A stretch of 5,233 nucleotides of DNA from Faecalibacterium sp. (GTDB lineage: Bacteria > Bacillota > Clostridia > Oscillospirales > Ruminococcaceae): NCBI GenBank assembly GCA_020025795.1, contig JAHHRK010000098.1, forward strand, positions 1 to 5,233, read 5' to 3'. Shown here piece by piece: positions 1 through 5,233 of this stretch. How positions within the stretch are numbered: position 1 is the stretch's first letter; each line of letters begins with the position of its first letter. The notes below the pieces were generated by a model, which did not search any database, was not told the origin of the DNA, and saw only the letters and a program-made list of their open reading frames with translations. The position numbers and the translations under genes were made by a program.

Positions 1-164
1 TTGATGCCGCTGTTGGTCATGCTGGACAGGGCAAAGTCGATCATGCGGTAACGGCCGCCAAAGGGGATGGAAGCCATGGCACGGTCGGTGACCATTTCGG
101 GGATGGTATTATCGTAGTTGTTGGGGAAAAGAATGCCCAACGCATTGGTGTTCTGACTCAGCAT
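1..164 (-). CDS. glgD: GlgD, glucose-1-phosphate adenylyltransferase regulatory-type subunit (N-terminal part, cut by window edge)
   Basis: Only the first 54 codons are present; the gene runs off the left edge. The translation begins MLSQNTNALGILFPN and continues with DRAMASIPFGGRYRMIDFAL and SSMTNSGI, the typical GlgD N-terminus: a nucleotidyltransferase fold in which the GlgC nucleotide loop (LAGGRGSRL) is replaced by the degenerate GILFPN, while the FGGRYR-IDF segment is kept. In Firmicutes, GlgD is a paralogue that pairs with GlgC and raises its activity while being poorly active alone; that role is family knowledge, not shown here. The ATG at 164 overlaps the glgC stop (the shared bases read ATGCTGA), and an AGGAGG lies 10 nt upstream, so start choice is secure and translation is probably coupled to glgC. 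The gene is transcribed from the glgB promoter or a promoter not seen here; glgA is the expected next gene outside the window. Confidence 0.94.
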   Translation of the reverse strand, partial: MLSQNTNALGILFPNNYDNTIPEMVTDRAMASIPFGGRYRMIDFALSSMTNSGI

Positions 165-1351
165 ACTTCTTCGCCCTCCTTGACAGACTCATAAACTTTG
201 GCACCCGGCTGAATAACAGCGCCGGCTCCGATGGTAATCGAGGAGGCAGTATGTGCGATGGGGCCATCGCCGCCAATGACTGCACCTGCACCGACCACAC
301 AATTATCTGCAATGATTGCACGGCGTACAACGGCACCGGCCTTAATTACCGTATCCTGCATGATAACGGCATCTTCAACGGTAGCGCCTTCTTCCACCAC
401 AACACCGGCGGACAGCACAGAGTGCTTTACGATGCCGTGGATCTTGCAGCCTTCGGTAATCATCGAATCGCTGACCAAAGCGCGAGGACCGATCTTCTGG
501 CAGGGCAGGACCGGGTTGCGACTGTAAATCTTCCAGCTTTCATCGAACAGGTCGATGCCGGAGTTTTCCGGGTCCAGAACTTCCATATTGGCTGCCCACA
601 GGCTGTCGATGGTACCGACATCACGCCAGTAGCCGGAGAAGTGATATGCGTACATTCTGCGGCCGTCACGCAGCAGTGCAGGAATCACATTGTTGCCGAA
701 GTCGTTGGAGGAGTTGGGATCTGCTTCGTCCTCTTCCAGATACTTCTTCAAAATATCCCAGTTAAAGATGTAGATACCCATAGAAGCCAGGTTGCTCTTG
801 GGTACGGGCGGCTTTTCCTGGAACTCGGTGATCTTATCGTCCTCGTCTGCAACCATCAGGCCAAAGCGAGAAGCATCCTCCCAAGGAACTTCCATAACAG
901 CAACGGAGAATTCTGCATTTTTCTCCTTGTGGAAGCGCAGGAAGTCTGCGTAGTCCTGTTTGCAGATCTGGTCGCCAGACAGGATGATCACGTACTTGGG
1001 ATCATAGGCGTCAATAAAGCTGATGTTCTGGTAAATGGCGTTTGCCGTGCCTTTGTACCAGTCCGAGCCGTCTGCCTGCTCGTAAGGAGGCAGCGTATGT
1101 ACACCGCCGTACAGACGGTCCAGATCCCACGGCTGGCCATTGCCGATGTACTCGTTCAGCTTCTGCGGCTGATACTGCGTTGCAATACCCACAGTATCAA
1201 TATTGGAATTCACACAGTTTGACAACGGAAAGTCCACAATGCTGTACTTTCCGCCAAAGGAAACAGCCGGTTTTGCTGTTTTCTGCGTCAACGCATACAG
1301 GCGAGAACCACGTCCGCCTGCAAGAATCATTGCTACGATTTCTTTTGCCAT
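158..1351 (-). CDS. glgC: GlgC, glucose-1-phosphate adenylyltransferase (ADP-glucose pyrophosphorylase)
   Basis: This 397-residue cytoplasmic enzyme makes ADP-glucose and pyrophosphate from ATP and glucose-1-phosphate, the committed step of bacterial glycogen synthesis. Residues 1-250 form the nucleotidyltransferase domain: nucleotide loop LAGGRGSRL (10-18), AKPAV and FGGK (26-35), NEYIGNGQPWDLDRLYGGVHT (66-86), catalytic Asp127 in SGDQICKQDY (125-134), glucose-phosphate Lys180 in EKP, SNLASMGIYIF (186-196) and metal-binding Asp244 in GYWRDVGT. Residues from about 287 on are hexapeptide repeats of a left-handed beta-helix. Length is normal for the family. The ATG is preceded by AAGGGGAG with 6-nt spacing. 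It lies 77 nt after glgB and overlaps glgD by 7 nt. Odd points: Ser37 replaces the usual Arg of GGKYR, and Gln128/Cys130 replace the usual His/Tyr of GDHIYK. The catalytic Asp and Lys are intact, so an active enzyme is expected. Identification is certain; allosteric behaviour is not predictable. Confidence 0.98.
   Translation of the reverse strand: MAKEIVAMILAGGRGSRLYALTQKTAKPAVSFGGKYSIVDFPLSNCVNSNIDTVGIATQYQPQKLNEYIGNGQPWDLDRLYGGVHTLPPYEQADGSDWYKGTANAIYQNISFIDAYDPKYVIILSGDQICKQDYADFLRFHKEKNAEFSVAVMEVPWEDASRFGLMVADEDDKITEFQEKPPVPKSNLASMGIYIFNWDILKKYLEEDEADPNSSNDFGNNVIPALLRDGRRMYAYHFSGYWRDVGTIDSLWAANMEVLDPENSGIDLFDESWKIYSRNPVLPCQKIGPRALVSDSMITEGCKIHGIVKHSVLSAGVVVEEGATVEDAVIMQDTVIKAGAVVRRAIIADNCVVGAGAVIGGDGPIAHTASSITIGAGAVIQPGAKVYESVKEGEEVC
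175..180 (-). promoter_or_regulatory. Ribosome binding site of glgD inside the glgC 3' end
   Basis: The minus strand reads AGGAGG at 180-175, 10 nt before the ATG at 164. It lies within the last codons of glgC (encoding about Glu393-Glu395), so it fixes the glgD start despite the 7-nt overlap of the two genes. Confidence 0.8.
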
Positions 1352-1368
1352 AGTTTTCTCCCCTTTTT

Positions 1369-1385
1369 TAGCCCCTATGAGGCTA
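1369..1385 (-). other. Small hairpin just upstream of the glgC ribosome binding site
   Basis: On the minus strand the RNA would read UAGCCUC-AUA-GGGGCUA: 7 pairs including one U-G, with a 3-nt loop. It directly precedes the A-run and GGGGAG of the glgC ribosome binding site. No U-tract follows, so it is not a normal terminator. It could stabilise the glgC-glgD part of the message or affect glgC translation; this is inference. Confidence 0.45.
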
Positions 1386-1393
1386 TATCTACC

Positions 1394-1416
1394 TTCTATA
1401 TTTGCTTTTTATAGAA
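1394..1416 (-). other. AT-rich inverted repeat after the glgB stop codon
   Basis: A perfect 7-bp inverted repeat, TTCTATA / TATAGAA, with a 9-nt loop begins 13 nt after the glgB stop. No U-run follows on the minus strand, so termination is unlikely. The same bases offer a weak promoter-like pair (TTCACA at 1422-1417 and TATAGA at 1400-1395, 16-bp spacer), so an internal glgC promoter cannot be excluded. Confidence 0.35.
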
Positions 1417-1428
1417 TGTGAACCTGTG

Positions 1429-3507
1429 TTATTTGGCGGTTTTCCGTACCGTCTTGGTTTTGGGTGCCGTTTTCTTGGCCTTTACGGTCTTTTCGGCTGT
1501 CTTCGCTGTTTTGGTTTTTTCCACAGTCTTTGGTGTTTTGGTGGATTTCTTTGCCGCCGGCTTTTTGGCTGTCGGCTTTTCCAGCTGCTGCTCTGTGCTC
1601 AGCTTCTTCTTGCGCGGCGTGGGAACCGAGAAGTACACTGCGCTCGATGCCGGCAGGTCAATGGAAATGGAGTAATCAAAGCCATGCATGGGCTTCTTTT
1701 TGCTGCGCAGTGCCGGGTTATGTACACCGGTACCGCCGTAACGGACATCGTCCGAGTTGAAAATCTCTTTATAAGTACCAGATGCCGGCACGCCCAGCGT
1801 ATAACCTTTCCGCTCGACCGGGTTGAAGTTGCAGACTACCATCACGCGCTTGCCAGCCTGATCCCGGCGCAGGAAGGCAACAACGCTCTGGTCTGCATCA
1901 TCGGCAACGATCCATTCAAAGCCATCCCAGCTGTCGTCGATTTGCCACAAAGCCGGAGTTTTCTCATACAGATGGTTCAGATCTGCCACATAGTCCTGCA
2001 TCTGGCGATGCTTTTCATATTGCAACAGCATCCAGTCCAGCTGCTTTTCTTCATTGAACTCAATGAACTGGGCAAATTCCTGACCCATGAACAACAGCTT
2101 CTTGCCGGGATGACCCATCATATAACCATAGAAGGTACGCAGATCGGCAAACTTGGCATCGTATTCACCGGGCATCTTATTGATCAGGCTGCACTTGCCA
2201 TGTACCACTTCATCGTGGCTGATCGGCAGTACAAAGTTCTCGCTGAATGCGTAGAACATACTGAATGTAACTTTATTATGGTTGCCCTTGCGGAACAGCG
2301 GATCGGTGCTCATGTAGCTGAGCATATCGTTCATCCAGCCCATGTTCCACTTGAAGTTAAAGCCCAGACCGCCTTCGTCCACAGGTTTGGTCACCATAGG
2401 CCATGCCGTGGATTCTTCCGCGATCATATACTTGTGGCTGTGTCTGCCCAGCACCGTGCTGTTCAGCTTATGCAGGAAAGAAATTGCTTCCAGATTCTTG
2501 TTTTCGCCATAGCAATTGGCTTCCCACTCACCGTCCTTGCGGTCGTAGTCCAGATACAGCATAGATGCCACTGCGTCCACGCGCAGGCCATCCACATGAT
2601 ACTGCTCCAGCCAGAACAATGCGCTGGAAATCAGGAAAGACTGTACTTCCGGTTTACCATAGTCAAATACCATGGTGCCCCAGCCCTTATGTTCACCACG
2701 CTTGGGATTCGGGTCCTCATAGCAAGGCTCACCATCGAACATGTACAAGCCGTGCCCATCTTTGGGGAAGTGCGCCGGCACCCAGTCCAGAATCACGCCG
2801 ATGCCTGCCTTGTGCATCTTATCCACAAAGCTCATAAAATCAAACGGCGTACCATACCGGCTGGTCGGTGCAAAATATCCTGTCACCTGGTAGCCCCAGC
2901 TGCCGTCAAAGGGATATTCTGTGATCGGCAAAAGCTCCACATGGGTATATCCCATTTTCAGCAAGTAGGGGGCAAGTTCATCTGCCAGTTCTGCATAGTT
3001 GTAAGGAATATCGCCATCCTTCTTTTTCCAGGCACCTATATGCATCTCGTAGATGTTCATGGGGCTGTGGATGGGATCCTTTTTCTGCTGTGCCCGAACC
3101 CAGGCATCATCCTGCCAGGGATAGCCTTCAATGTCAAAGACCTTGCTTGCATTGGACGGGCGGGTTTCTGCATGGAATGCAAATGGGTCTGCTTTGAACA
3201 GCAGCTGATCTGCGGCGGTAGTAATGCAGTATTTGTATACATCATACTGCTTCACACCGGGAATAAAAACTTCCCATACCGCATCGCCATCCACTTTTGT
3301 CATGGGGTGGCTTCCGGGGATCCAGTCGTTGAAATCACCAACGACGCTCACAGCCTGCGCGTGGGGTGCCCACACACGGAACACTACGCCGGACTGCCCG
3401 TTGCGCTCCATCAGATGCGCGCCAAAATACTTTTGCGCCAAATAGTTGGTACCCTGTCGAAACAGATATACCGGAACTTCGTATTCTTGATCCTTGGTTT
3501 GTAACAT
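1429..3507 (-). CDS. glgB: GlgB, 1,4-alpha-glucan branching enzyme with a lysine-rich C-terminal tail
   Basis: This 692-residue cytoplasmic enzyme cuts alpha-1,4-glucan and re-attaches the piece through an alpha-1,6 bond, branching the glycogen made from GlgC/GlgD-derived ADP-glucose. Order: a short N-terminal segment (1-37); CBM48 (about 38-125, with GVVFRVWAPHA and VVGDFNDW); the GH13 barrel with region I LDWVPAHF (Asp241), region II GLRVDAVAS (nucleophile Asp311), region III IAEES (acid/base Glu364) and region IV SHDEVVHGK (His431, Asp432); then a beta-sandwich ending near 630. It lacks the extra N-terminal module of the E. coli-type enzyme (728 residues). Residues 631-692 are a Lys/Thr/Ala/Pro tail not part of the GH13 enzyme. 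An ATG 12 codons earlier (3543) is in frame, but 3507 is chosen because GGAGG sits 7 nt before it and family similarity begins after it. First gene of the glg operon, with its own promoter upstream. Confidence 0.98.
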   Translation of the reverse strand: MLQTKDQEYEVPVYLFRQGTNYLAQKYFGAHLMERNGQSGVVFRVWAPHAQAVSVVGDFNDWIPGSHPMTKVDGDAVWEVFIPGVKQYDVYKYCITTAADQLLFKADPFAFHAETRPSNASKVFDIEGYPWQDDAWVRAQQKKDPIHSPMNIYEMHIGAWKKKDGDIPYNYAELADELAPYLLKMGYTHVELLPITEYPFDGSWGYQVTGYFAPTSRYGTPFDFMSFVDKMHKAGIGVILDWVPAHFPKDGHGLYMFDGEPCYEDPNPKRGEHKGWGTMVFDYGKPEVQSFLISSALFWLEQYHVDGLRVDAVASMLYLDYDRKDGEWEANCYGENKNLEAISFLHKLNSTVLGRHSHKYMIAEESTAWPMVTKPVDEGGLGFNFKWNMGWMNDMLSYMSTDPLFRKGNHNKVTFSMFYAFSENFVLPISHDEVVHGKCSLINKMPGEYDAKFADLRTFYGYMMGHPGKKLLFMGQEFAQFIEFNEEKQLDWMLLQYEKHRQMQDYVADLNHLYEKTPALWQIDDSWDGFEWIVADDADQSVVAFLRRDQAGKRVMVVCNFNPVERKGYTLGVPASGTYKEIFNSDDVRYGGTGVHNPALRSKKKPMHGFDYSISIDLPASSAVYFSVPTPRKKKLSTEQQLEKPTAKKPAAKKSTKTPKTVEKTKTAKTAEKTVKAKKTAPKTKTVRKTAK
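1432..1617 (-). other. Histone H1-like Lys/Thr/Ala/Pro tail of GlgB (residues 631-692)
   Basis: The last 62 codons give 21 lysines and about 13 threonines, with motifs such as PTAKKPAAKKSTK, KTPK, KAKKTAPK and TVRKTAK. It is predicted disordered and strongly cationic. It begins right after the last beta-strand (SAVYFSVPT) and stays in frame to a normal TAA. Lysine uses both AAA and AAG, so the DNA is low-complexity but not a simple homopolymer run. Function is unknown: plausible roles are binding an anionic partner, or tethering the enzyme. Confidence 0.85.
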
Positions 3508-3514
3508 AAGCCTT

Positions 3515-3520
3515 CCTCCC
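3515..3520 (-). promoter_or_regulatory. Ribosome binding site that fixes the glgB start
   Basis: The minus strand reads GGGAGG at 3520-3515, leaving 7 nt before the ATG at 3507. The alternative in-frame ATG at 3543 has no purine-rich stretch at proper spacing. Confidence 0.8.
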
Positions 3521-3564
3521 TCGCACCGCTGCATACGCGGCACAATGCTTATTGCTTACTTTAT

Positions 3565-3593
3565 ATATTAAATAATTTCATTCTCGTTTTCAA
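3565..3593 (-). promoter_or_regulatory. Sigma-A-type promoter of the glgB-glgC-glgD operon
   Basis: On the minus strand the -35 element TTGAAA (3593-3588) and the -10 element TAATAT (3570-3565) are separated by exactly 17 bp in an AT-rich setting. Transcription would start near 3558, giving a leader of about 50 nt before the glgB ATG. No riboswitch or attenuator fits in that leader. Matches are 5/6 and 4/6 to consensus. Confidence 0.65.
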
Positions 3594-3602
3594 GGCATTT
3601 CC

Positions 3603-3656
3603 GTCAAAAGAATATATATTTTCCAATGACTTTTTTCGACTTTTGTCAAATATATA
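3603..3656. repeat. Direct repeats upstream of the glgB promoter (possible operator)
   Basis: Two similar plus-strand words, GTCAAAAGAATATATA (3603-3618) and GTCAAATATATA (3645-3656), start 42 bp apart, close to four helical turns, just upstream of the glgB -35 element. The second overlaps an imperfect dyad TTcGAC-tttt-GTCaAA (3635-3650). The gap 3508-3756 holds nothing else beyond the promoter, ribosome binding site and the terminator at 3690-3726. AT-rich sequence makes chance likeness possible. Confidence 0.3.
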
Positions 3657-3689
3657 CAAAGTTTAAGGATGTTTATTACAATATAATAC

Positions 3690-3726
3690 AAAAGCCCCAT
3701 TTTCTTTGTCGGAAAATGAGGCTTTT
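3690..3726 (-). terminator. Intrinsic terminator of the G5/3D protein gene
   Basis: A 15-bp stem (3690-3704 with 3712-3726) with a 7-nt loop ends in CUUUUGUAUUAU on the minus strand, about 30 nt after the stop codon at 3757. One position (3697/3719) pairs as U-G in minus-strand RNA but would be a C-A mismatch in plus-strand RNA, which supports minus-strand function. It separates the cell-wall gene from the glg operon. Confidence 0.85.
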
Positions 3727-3756
3727 CTAATATTTTATTTTTAAGATGCCGTTTTT

Positions 3757-4818
3757 TTATTTTACGACATACACATTTACATTTTGAACACCGTTCAGAT
3801 AGGCTTCTTCGCTGGTTTCATAATACAAGTCTACCAGTGCGTGGCCTTCCTGCAAAGCGGTACCCGTGTCGGTAGCAACAGCATAGCCGTAAACGAATTT
3901 TCCGTCCGGGCTGGCAATATACAACAGGCTGCCGTATGGGATCTTGGCCGGGTCCACTGCAACCGTACCGTATCGCAGACCCATTCGGGATGCACCACGT
4001 CCGCCAGACTTGGAATGGTATCCTGTTGCGCGGCCCTGATAAACGGTTTTATAGCTTGTCGGGGGATTGGTGGTTCCGTCTGGGCCGGTCAGGGGCGAAA
4101 CCGGTGCTCCTGCCTTATACGCACGGATAACCTGGTCATAGGGCTGCTTGGTGATTTCTCGACCAATCTCCTGGCTGGATTCCAGCTCACCATTCACCCA
4201 GCGTTCCCGGTGGGTAATTGACAGTTGACCGTTGCGGCCTTCCTGGCGCACGATGGTTTTCTTTCGCTTTTTATAGAACTCGCTGGTATAAGCGTAAACC
4301 GTTTGGTATGGGATATCCTCGTGCTTTACAGTATCCACGTAGGTCACACGATTGACCTGGATCACATCGTTTTTCTGCACCTGCGCGTGCAGGCTGGGAA
4401 CAGTATAATCGTGCTCGTTCAGCACAACGCCTGCCGCCGCCAGTGCATCCTCCACCGTACCTTCGATCATCATGGTTTCATACATCTGGCCATCCGCTTC
4501 CACCTGTACTGGGAAAGCGCGCTGGATATCCAGATTGGAAAGGTTTTCGGCATAGTTCACATACGATACCCGATCCCAGCTTTCCACCTCCATGTTTGCC
4601 ATTTTCAGCAGTGCATTGGGATCCGTCTTGTCGGTGGTAATGAGGTTGCACGCGCCGGCGGAATCCGTCACATATACGATGTGCATCGTATCGTGCAGCC
4701 ACAGCTGCGTACCTATCATGCAGAGCAGCAGGAGTCCAAACGCATACAGTCGATGTGGGATTGCCCGCACACGCCGGCGCACAAGTTCTTTGTATTTCAG
4801 ATACAACTTTTTCAGCAC
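3757..4818 (-). CDS. Membrane-anchored DUF348-G5-3D domain protein (YabE-like, cell wall)
   Basis: The 353-residue product resembles YabE/Rpf-like cell-wall proteins. The N-terminus is basic (nine Lys/Arg before residue 24), followed by one hydrophobic helix (about 24-41), so it is an uncleaved anchor or signal with the rest outside. An extracellular DUF348-like unit (about 100-158) precedes a G5 domain (about 157-233, with EDIPYQTVYAYTSEFYKK and EIGREITKQP), a Pro/Gly/Thr linker (237-256) and a C-terminal 3D double-psi barrel (about 263-353) keeping the three aspartates Asp289 (VAVDP), Asp317 (ATDTG) and Asp330 (LVDLYY). 3D domains are related to the MltA lytic transglycosylase fold, so peptidoglycan binding or cleavage is inferred. 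No lysozyme-like Rpf domain is present. The proposed start is GTG at 4818 with AGGGGG 9 nt upstream; start choice is complicated by an in-frame upstream ATG and TGA (4843-4869). It is a separate transcription unit from the glg genes. Confidence 0.9.
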   Translation of the reverse strand: MLKKLYLKYKELVRRRVRAIPHRLYAFGLLLLCMIGTQLWLHDTMHIVYVTDSAGACNLITTDKTDPNALLKMANMEVESWDRVSYVNYAENLSNLDIQRAFPVQVEADGQMYETMMIEGTVEDALAAAGVVLNEHDYTVPSLHAQVQKNDVIQVNRVTYVDTVKHEDIPYQTVYAYTSEFYKKRKKTIVRQEGRNGQLSITHRERWVNGELESSQEIGREITKQPYDQVIRAYKAGAPVSPLTGPDGTTNPPTSYKTVYQGRATGYHSKSGGRGASRMGLRYGTVAVDPAKIPYGSLLYIASPDGKFVYGYAVATDTGTALQEGHALVDLYYETSEEAYLNGVQNVNVYVVK

Positions 4819-4842
4819 TGGCCCCTGCCCCCTTTCCGTTTT

Positions 4843-4869
4843 TCATGTATATACAGCACGCAGATTCAT
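4843..4869 (-). CDS. 8-codon upstream ORF (MNLRAVYT) in the leader of the 3D protein gene
   Basis: An ATG at 4869 has the best ribosome binding site in this leader (AAGGAG at 4880-4875, 5-nt spacing) and lies about 22 nt from the predicted transcript start. It encodes MNLRAVYT and stops at TGA (4845-4843). That TGA is in the same frame as the 353-codon gene: eight sense codons then lead to its GTG at 4818. It may be a translated leader peptide feeding re-initiation at the GTG, or the original N-terminus of the gene cut by a nonsense change. Translation itself is not proven. Confidence 0.45.
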   Translation of the reverse strand: MNLRAVYT

Positions 4870-4897
4870 ACCATCTCCTTTTTGCAAAAGCTTAGGC

Positions 4898-4926
4898 AGT
4901 TTAACACAGCAGCGCATGTTTGTCAA
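4898..4926 (-). promoter_or_regulatory. Sigma-A-type promoter of the 3D protein gene
   Basis: On the minus strand a perfect TTGACA (4926-4921), a 17-bp spacer and TAAACT (4903-4898, 4/6 match) place the transcript start near 4891. The leader to the GTG at 4818 is about 73 nt and contains the 8-codon ORF. A small inverted repeat, GTCTGC-TTTT-GTAGAC (4960-4945, one G-T pair), lies about 18 bp upstream of the -35 element and could be an operator or chance. Confidence 0.7.
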
Positions 4927-5047
4927 ATTTTCTCTCGTCACCTTGTCTACAAAAGCAGACTTTTATTGTGCATTTTACCATATTTCTCTCTGAATTTTTA
5001 TACGATTGCTGAATTTCCGCATCGAAATTTGATGACAAAAAAGCAAC

Positions 5048-5077
5048 AAAAAAGCGGCTCTGCCAAAGCAGAGCCGC
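5048..5077 (-). terminator. Strong intrinsic terminator on the minus strand
   Basis: A perfect 10-bp GC-rich stem, GCGGCTCTGC / GCAGAGCCGC (5054-5063 with 5068-5077), has a 4-nt loop. On the minus strand it is followed by six U residues (5053-5048) and a second U6 run a few bases later; the plus strand has no U-run after the stem. It would stop transcripts entering from beyond the right edge, insulating the 3D protein gene. Confidence 0.92.
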
Positions 5078-5205
5078 CCTAAATGCGGTACGGAAAAATC
5101 AGCGTTTGCGGAACTGTCGCGGCAATCCGAAAAGGCGCCTGCGGCGCATTTTCCGCTGCGACCGCAGCAGCTATGCTGCGAGGACAACCACAGTTCAAAA
5201 TAAAA
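5078..5205 (-). other. Folded non-coding segment between two terminators
   Basis: This stretch has no supportable ORF and carries nested inverted repeats: an outer 7-bp pair (5111-5117 with 5190-5196, ACAGTTC/GAACTGT), a 7-bp hairpin with 4-nt loop (5163-5169 with 5174-5180, CGCAGCA/TGCTGCG), and a hairpin made of GCGCC/GGCGC (5135-5139 with 5143-5147) extended by AAAA/TTTT (5130-5133 with 5149-5152). It is richer in G and C than the DNA on either side. It could be the 3' part of a small RNA, a REP/MITE-like palindromic element, or a long trailer of the upstream gene. No promoter was found just upstream of it. Confidence 0.4.
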
Positions 5206-5233
5206 AGAGAGCCTCCCAAACGGGAAGCTCTCT
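5197..5233 (-). terminator. Intrinsic terminator of a gene beyond the right edge
   Basis: A 12-bp stem (5206-5217 with 5222-5233) with loop AAAC (plus-strand reading) is followed on the minus strand by UUUUUAUUUUG. Position 5213/5226 is a G-U pair in minus-strand RNA but C-A in plus-strand RNA, so minus-strand use is favoured. The stem may continue past the window. It implies that a minus-strand gene ends just outside. Confidence 0.8.

Noticed and set aside
1369..1385. The glgC-proximal hairpin as a terminator
   Set aside because: On the minus strand it is followed by AAAAAAGGGGAG, not a U-run; the T-run on the plus strand lies before the stem for plus-strand transcripts.
1418..1675. A plus-strand 85-codon ORF that looks like a hydrophobic membrane peptide
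   Set aside because: Its Phe/Val/Leu richness is simply the antisense reading of the Lys-rich GlgB tail (AAA/AAG become TTT/CTT), and it has no ribosome binding site of its own.
1402..3504. A 700-codon open frame on the plus strand opposite glgB
   Set aside because: It is the reverse-complement shadow of glgB: its peptide is low in recognisable motifs and rich in His/Ile/Val/Cys, whereas the minus strand carries all GH13 catalytic motifs.
3508..3543. GlgB starting 12 codons earlier at ATG 3543
   Set aside because: No ribosome binding site precedes that ATG, the added residues lack family similarity, and the GGAGG for ATG 3507 lies inside this stretch.
3644..3649. A perfect TTGACA on the minus strand as an additional glgB -35 element
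   Set aside because: No -10-like hexamer is found 16-18 bp downstream; the TTGAAA/TAATAT pair at 3593-3565 is a better fit.
4478..4846. A 122-codon minus-strand ORF whose ATG overlaps the leader ORF stop (ATGA)
   Set aside because: It runs in another frame over the 3D protein gene, its peptide is Ala/Cys/Arg-rich without domains, and reaching the main frame would need a +1 shift, not the -1 shift that the local A-rich AAAAAG site would favour.
3784..5082. Plus-strand ORFs opposite and upstream of the 3D protein gene (145 and 285 codons)
   Set aside because: They are shadows of the minus-strand gene; the longer one also runs through a promoter and a terminator hairpin and has no ribosome binding site or domain.
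4975..5187. A 70-codon minus-strand ORF with a TTG start
   Set aside because: It reads straight through the perfect terminator at 5048-5077 and has no credible ribosome binding site or domain.

Overview
The window looks like chromosome of a low-GC-type Gram-positive anaerobe, most likely a Clostridia/Oscillospiraceae-like gut bacterium. The evidence is the paired glgC/glgD glucose-1-phosphate adenylyltransferase genes (typical of Firmicutes), strong AGGAGG-type ribosome binding sites, sigma-A-type promoters, and a membrane-anchored DUF348-G5-3D cell-wall protein. The genus is not resolved from sequence alone.

Every supported gene is on the minus strand, so transcription runs from high to low coordinates. 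From right to left: the window edge (about 5206-5233) holds an intrinsic terminator for a gene lying outside. Next is a structured, non-coding stretch of about 128 bp, then a second, near-perfect minus-strand terminator (5054-5077). A consensus-like promoter (TTGACA, 17 bp, TAAACT; 4898-4926) then drives a 353-residue G5/3D cell-wall protein (3757-4818), which ends in its own terminator (3690-3726). An AT-rich gap carries a good promoter (3565-3593) for the glycogen operon: glgB (1429-3507), glgC (158-1351) and the first 54 codons of glgD (1-164, cut by the window edge).

The operon products act together. GlgC, probably with the degenerate paralogue GlgD, makes ADP-glucose from ATP and glucose-1-phosphate. 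A glycogen synthase (probably encoded just outside the window) would polymerise it, and GlgB adds alpha-1,6 branches. glgC and glgD overlap by 7 nt; glgB and glgC are separated by 77 nt holding two small hairpins and no convincing terminator.

Two points stand out. GlgB ends in a roughly 62-residue Lys/Thr/Ala/Pro tail that resembles a histone H1 tail and is absent from the textbook enzyme. And the best ribosome binding site and ATG upstream of the 3D protein open only an 8-codon ORF, which stops at a TGA in the same frame as the main gene. Smaller points are unusual residues in two conserved GlgC motifs, repeats upstream of the glgB promoter, and the folded segment between the two terminators.
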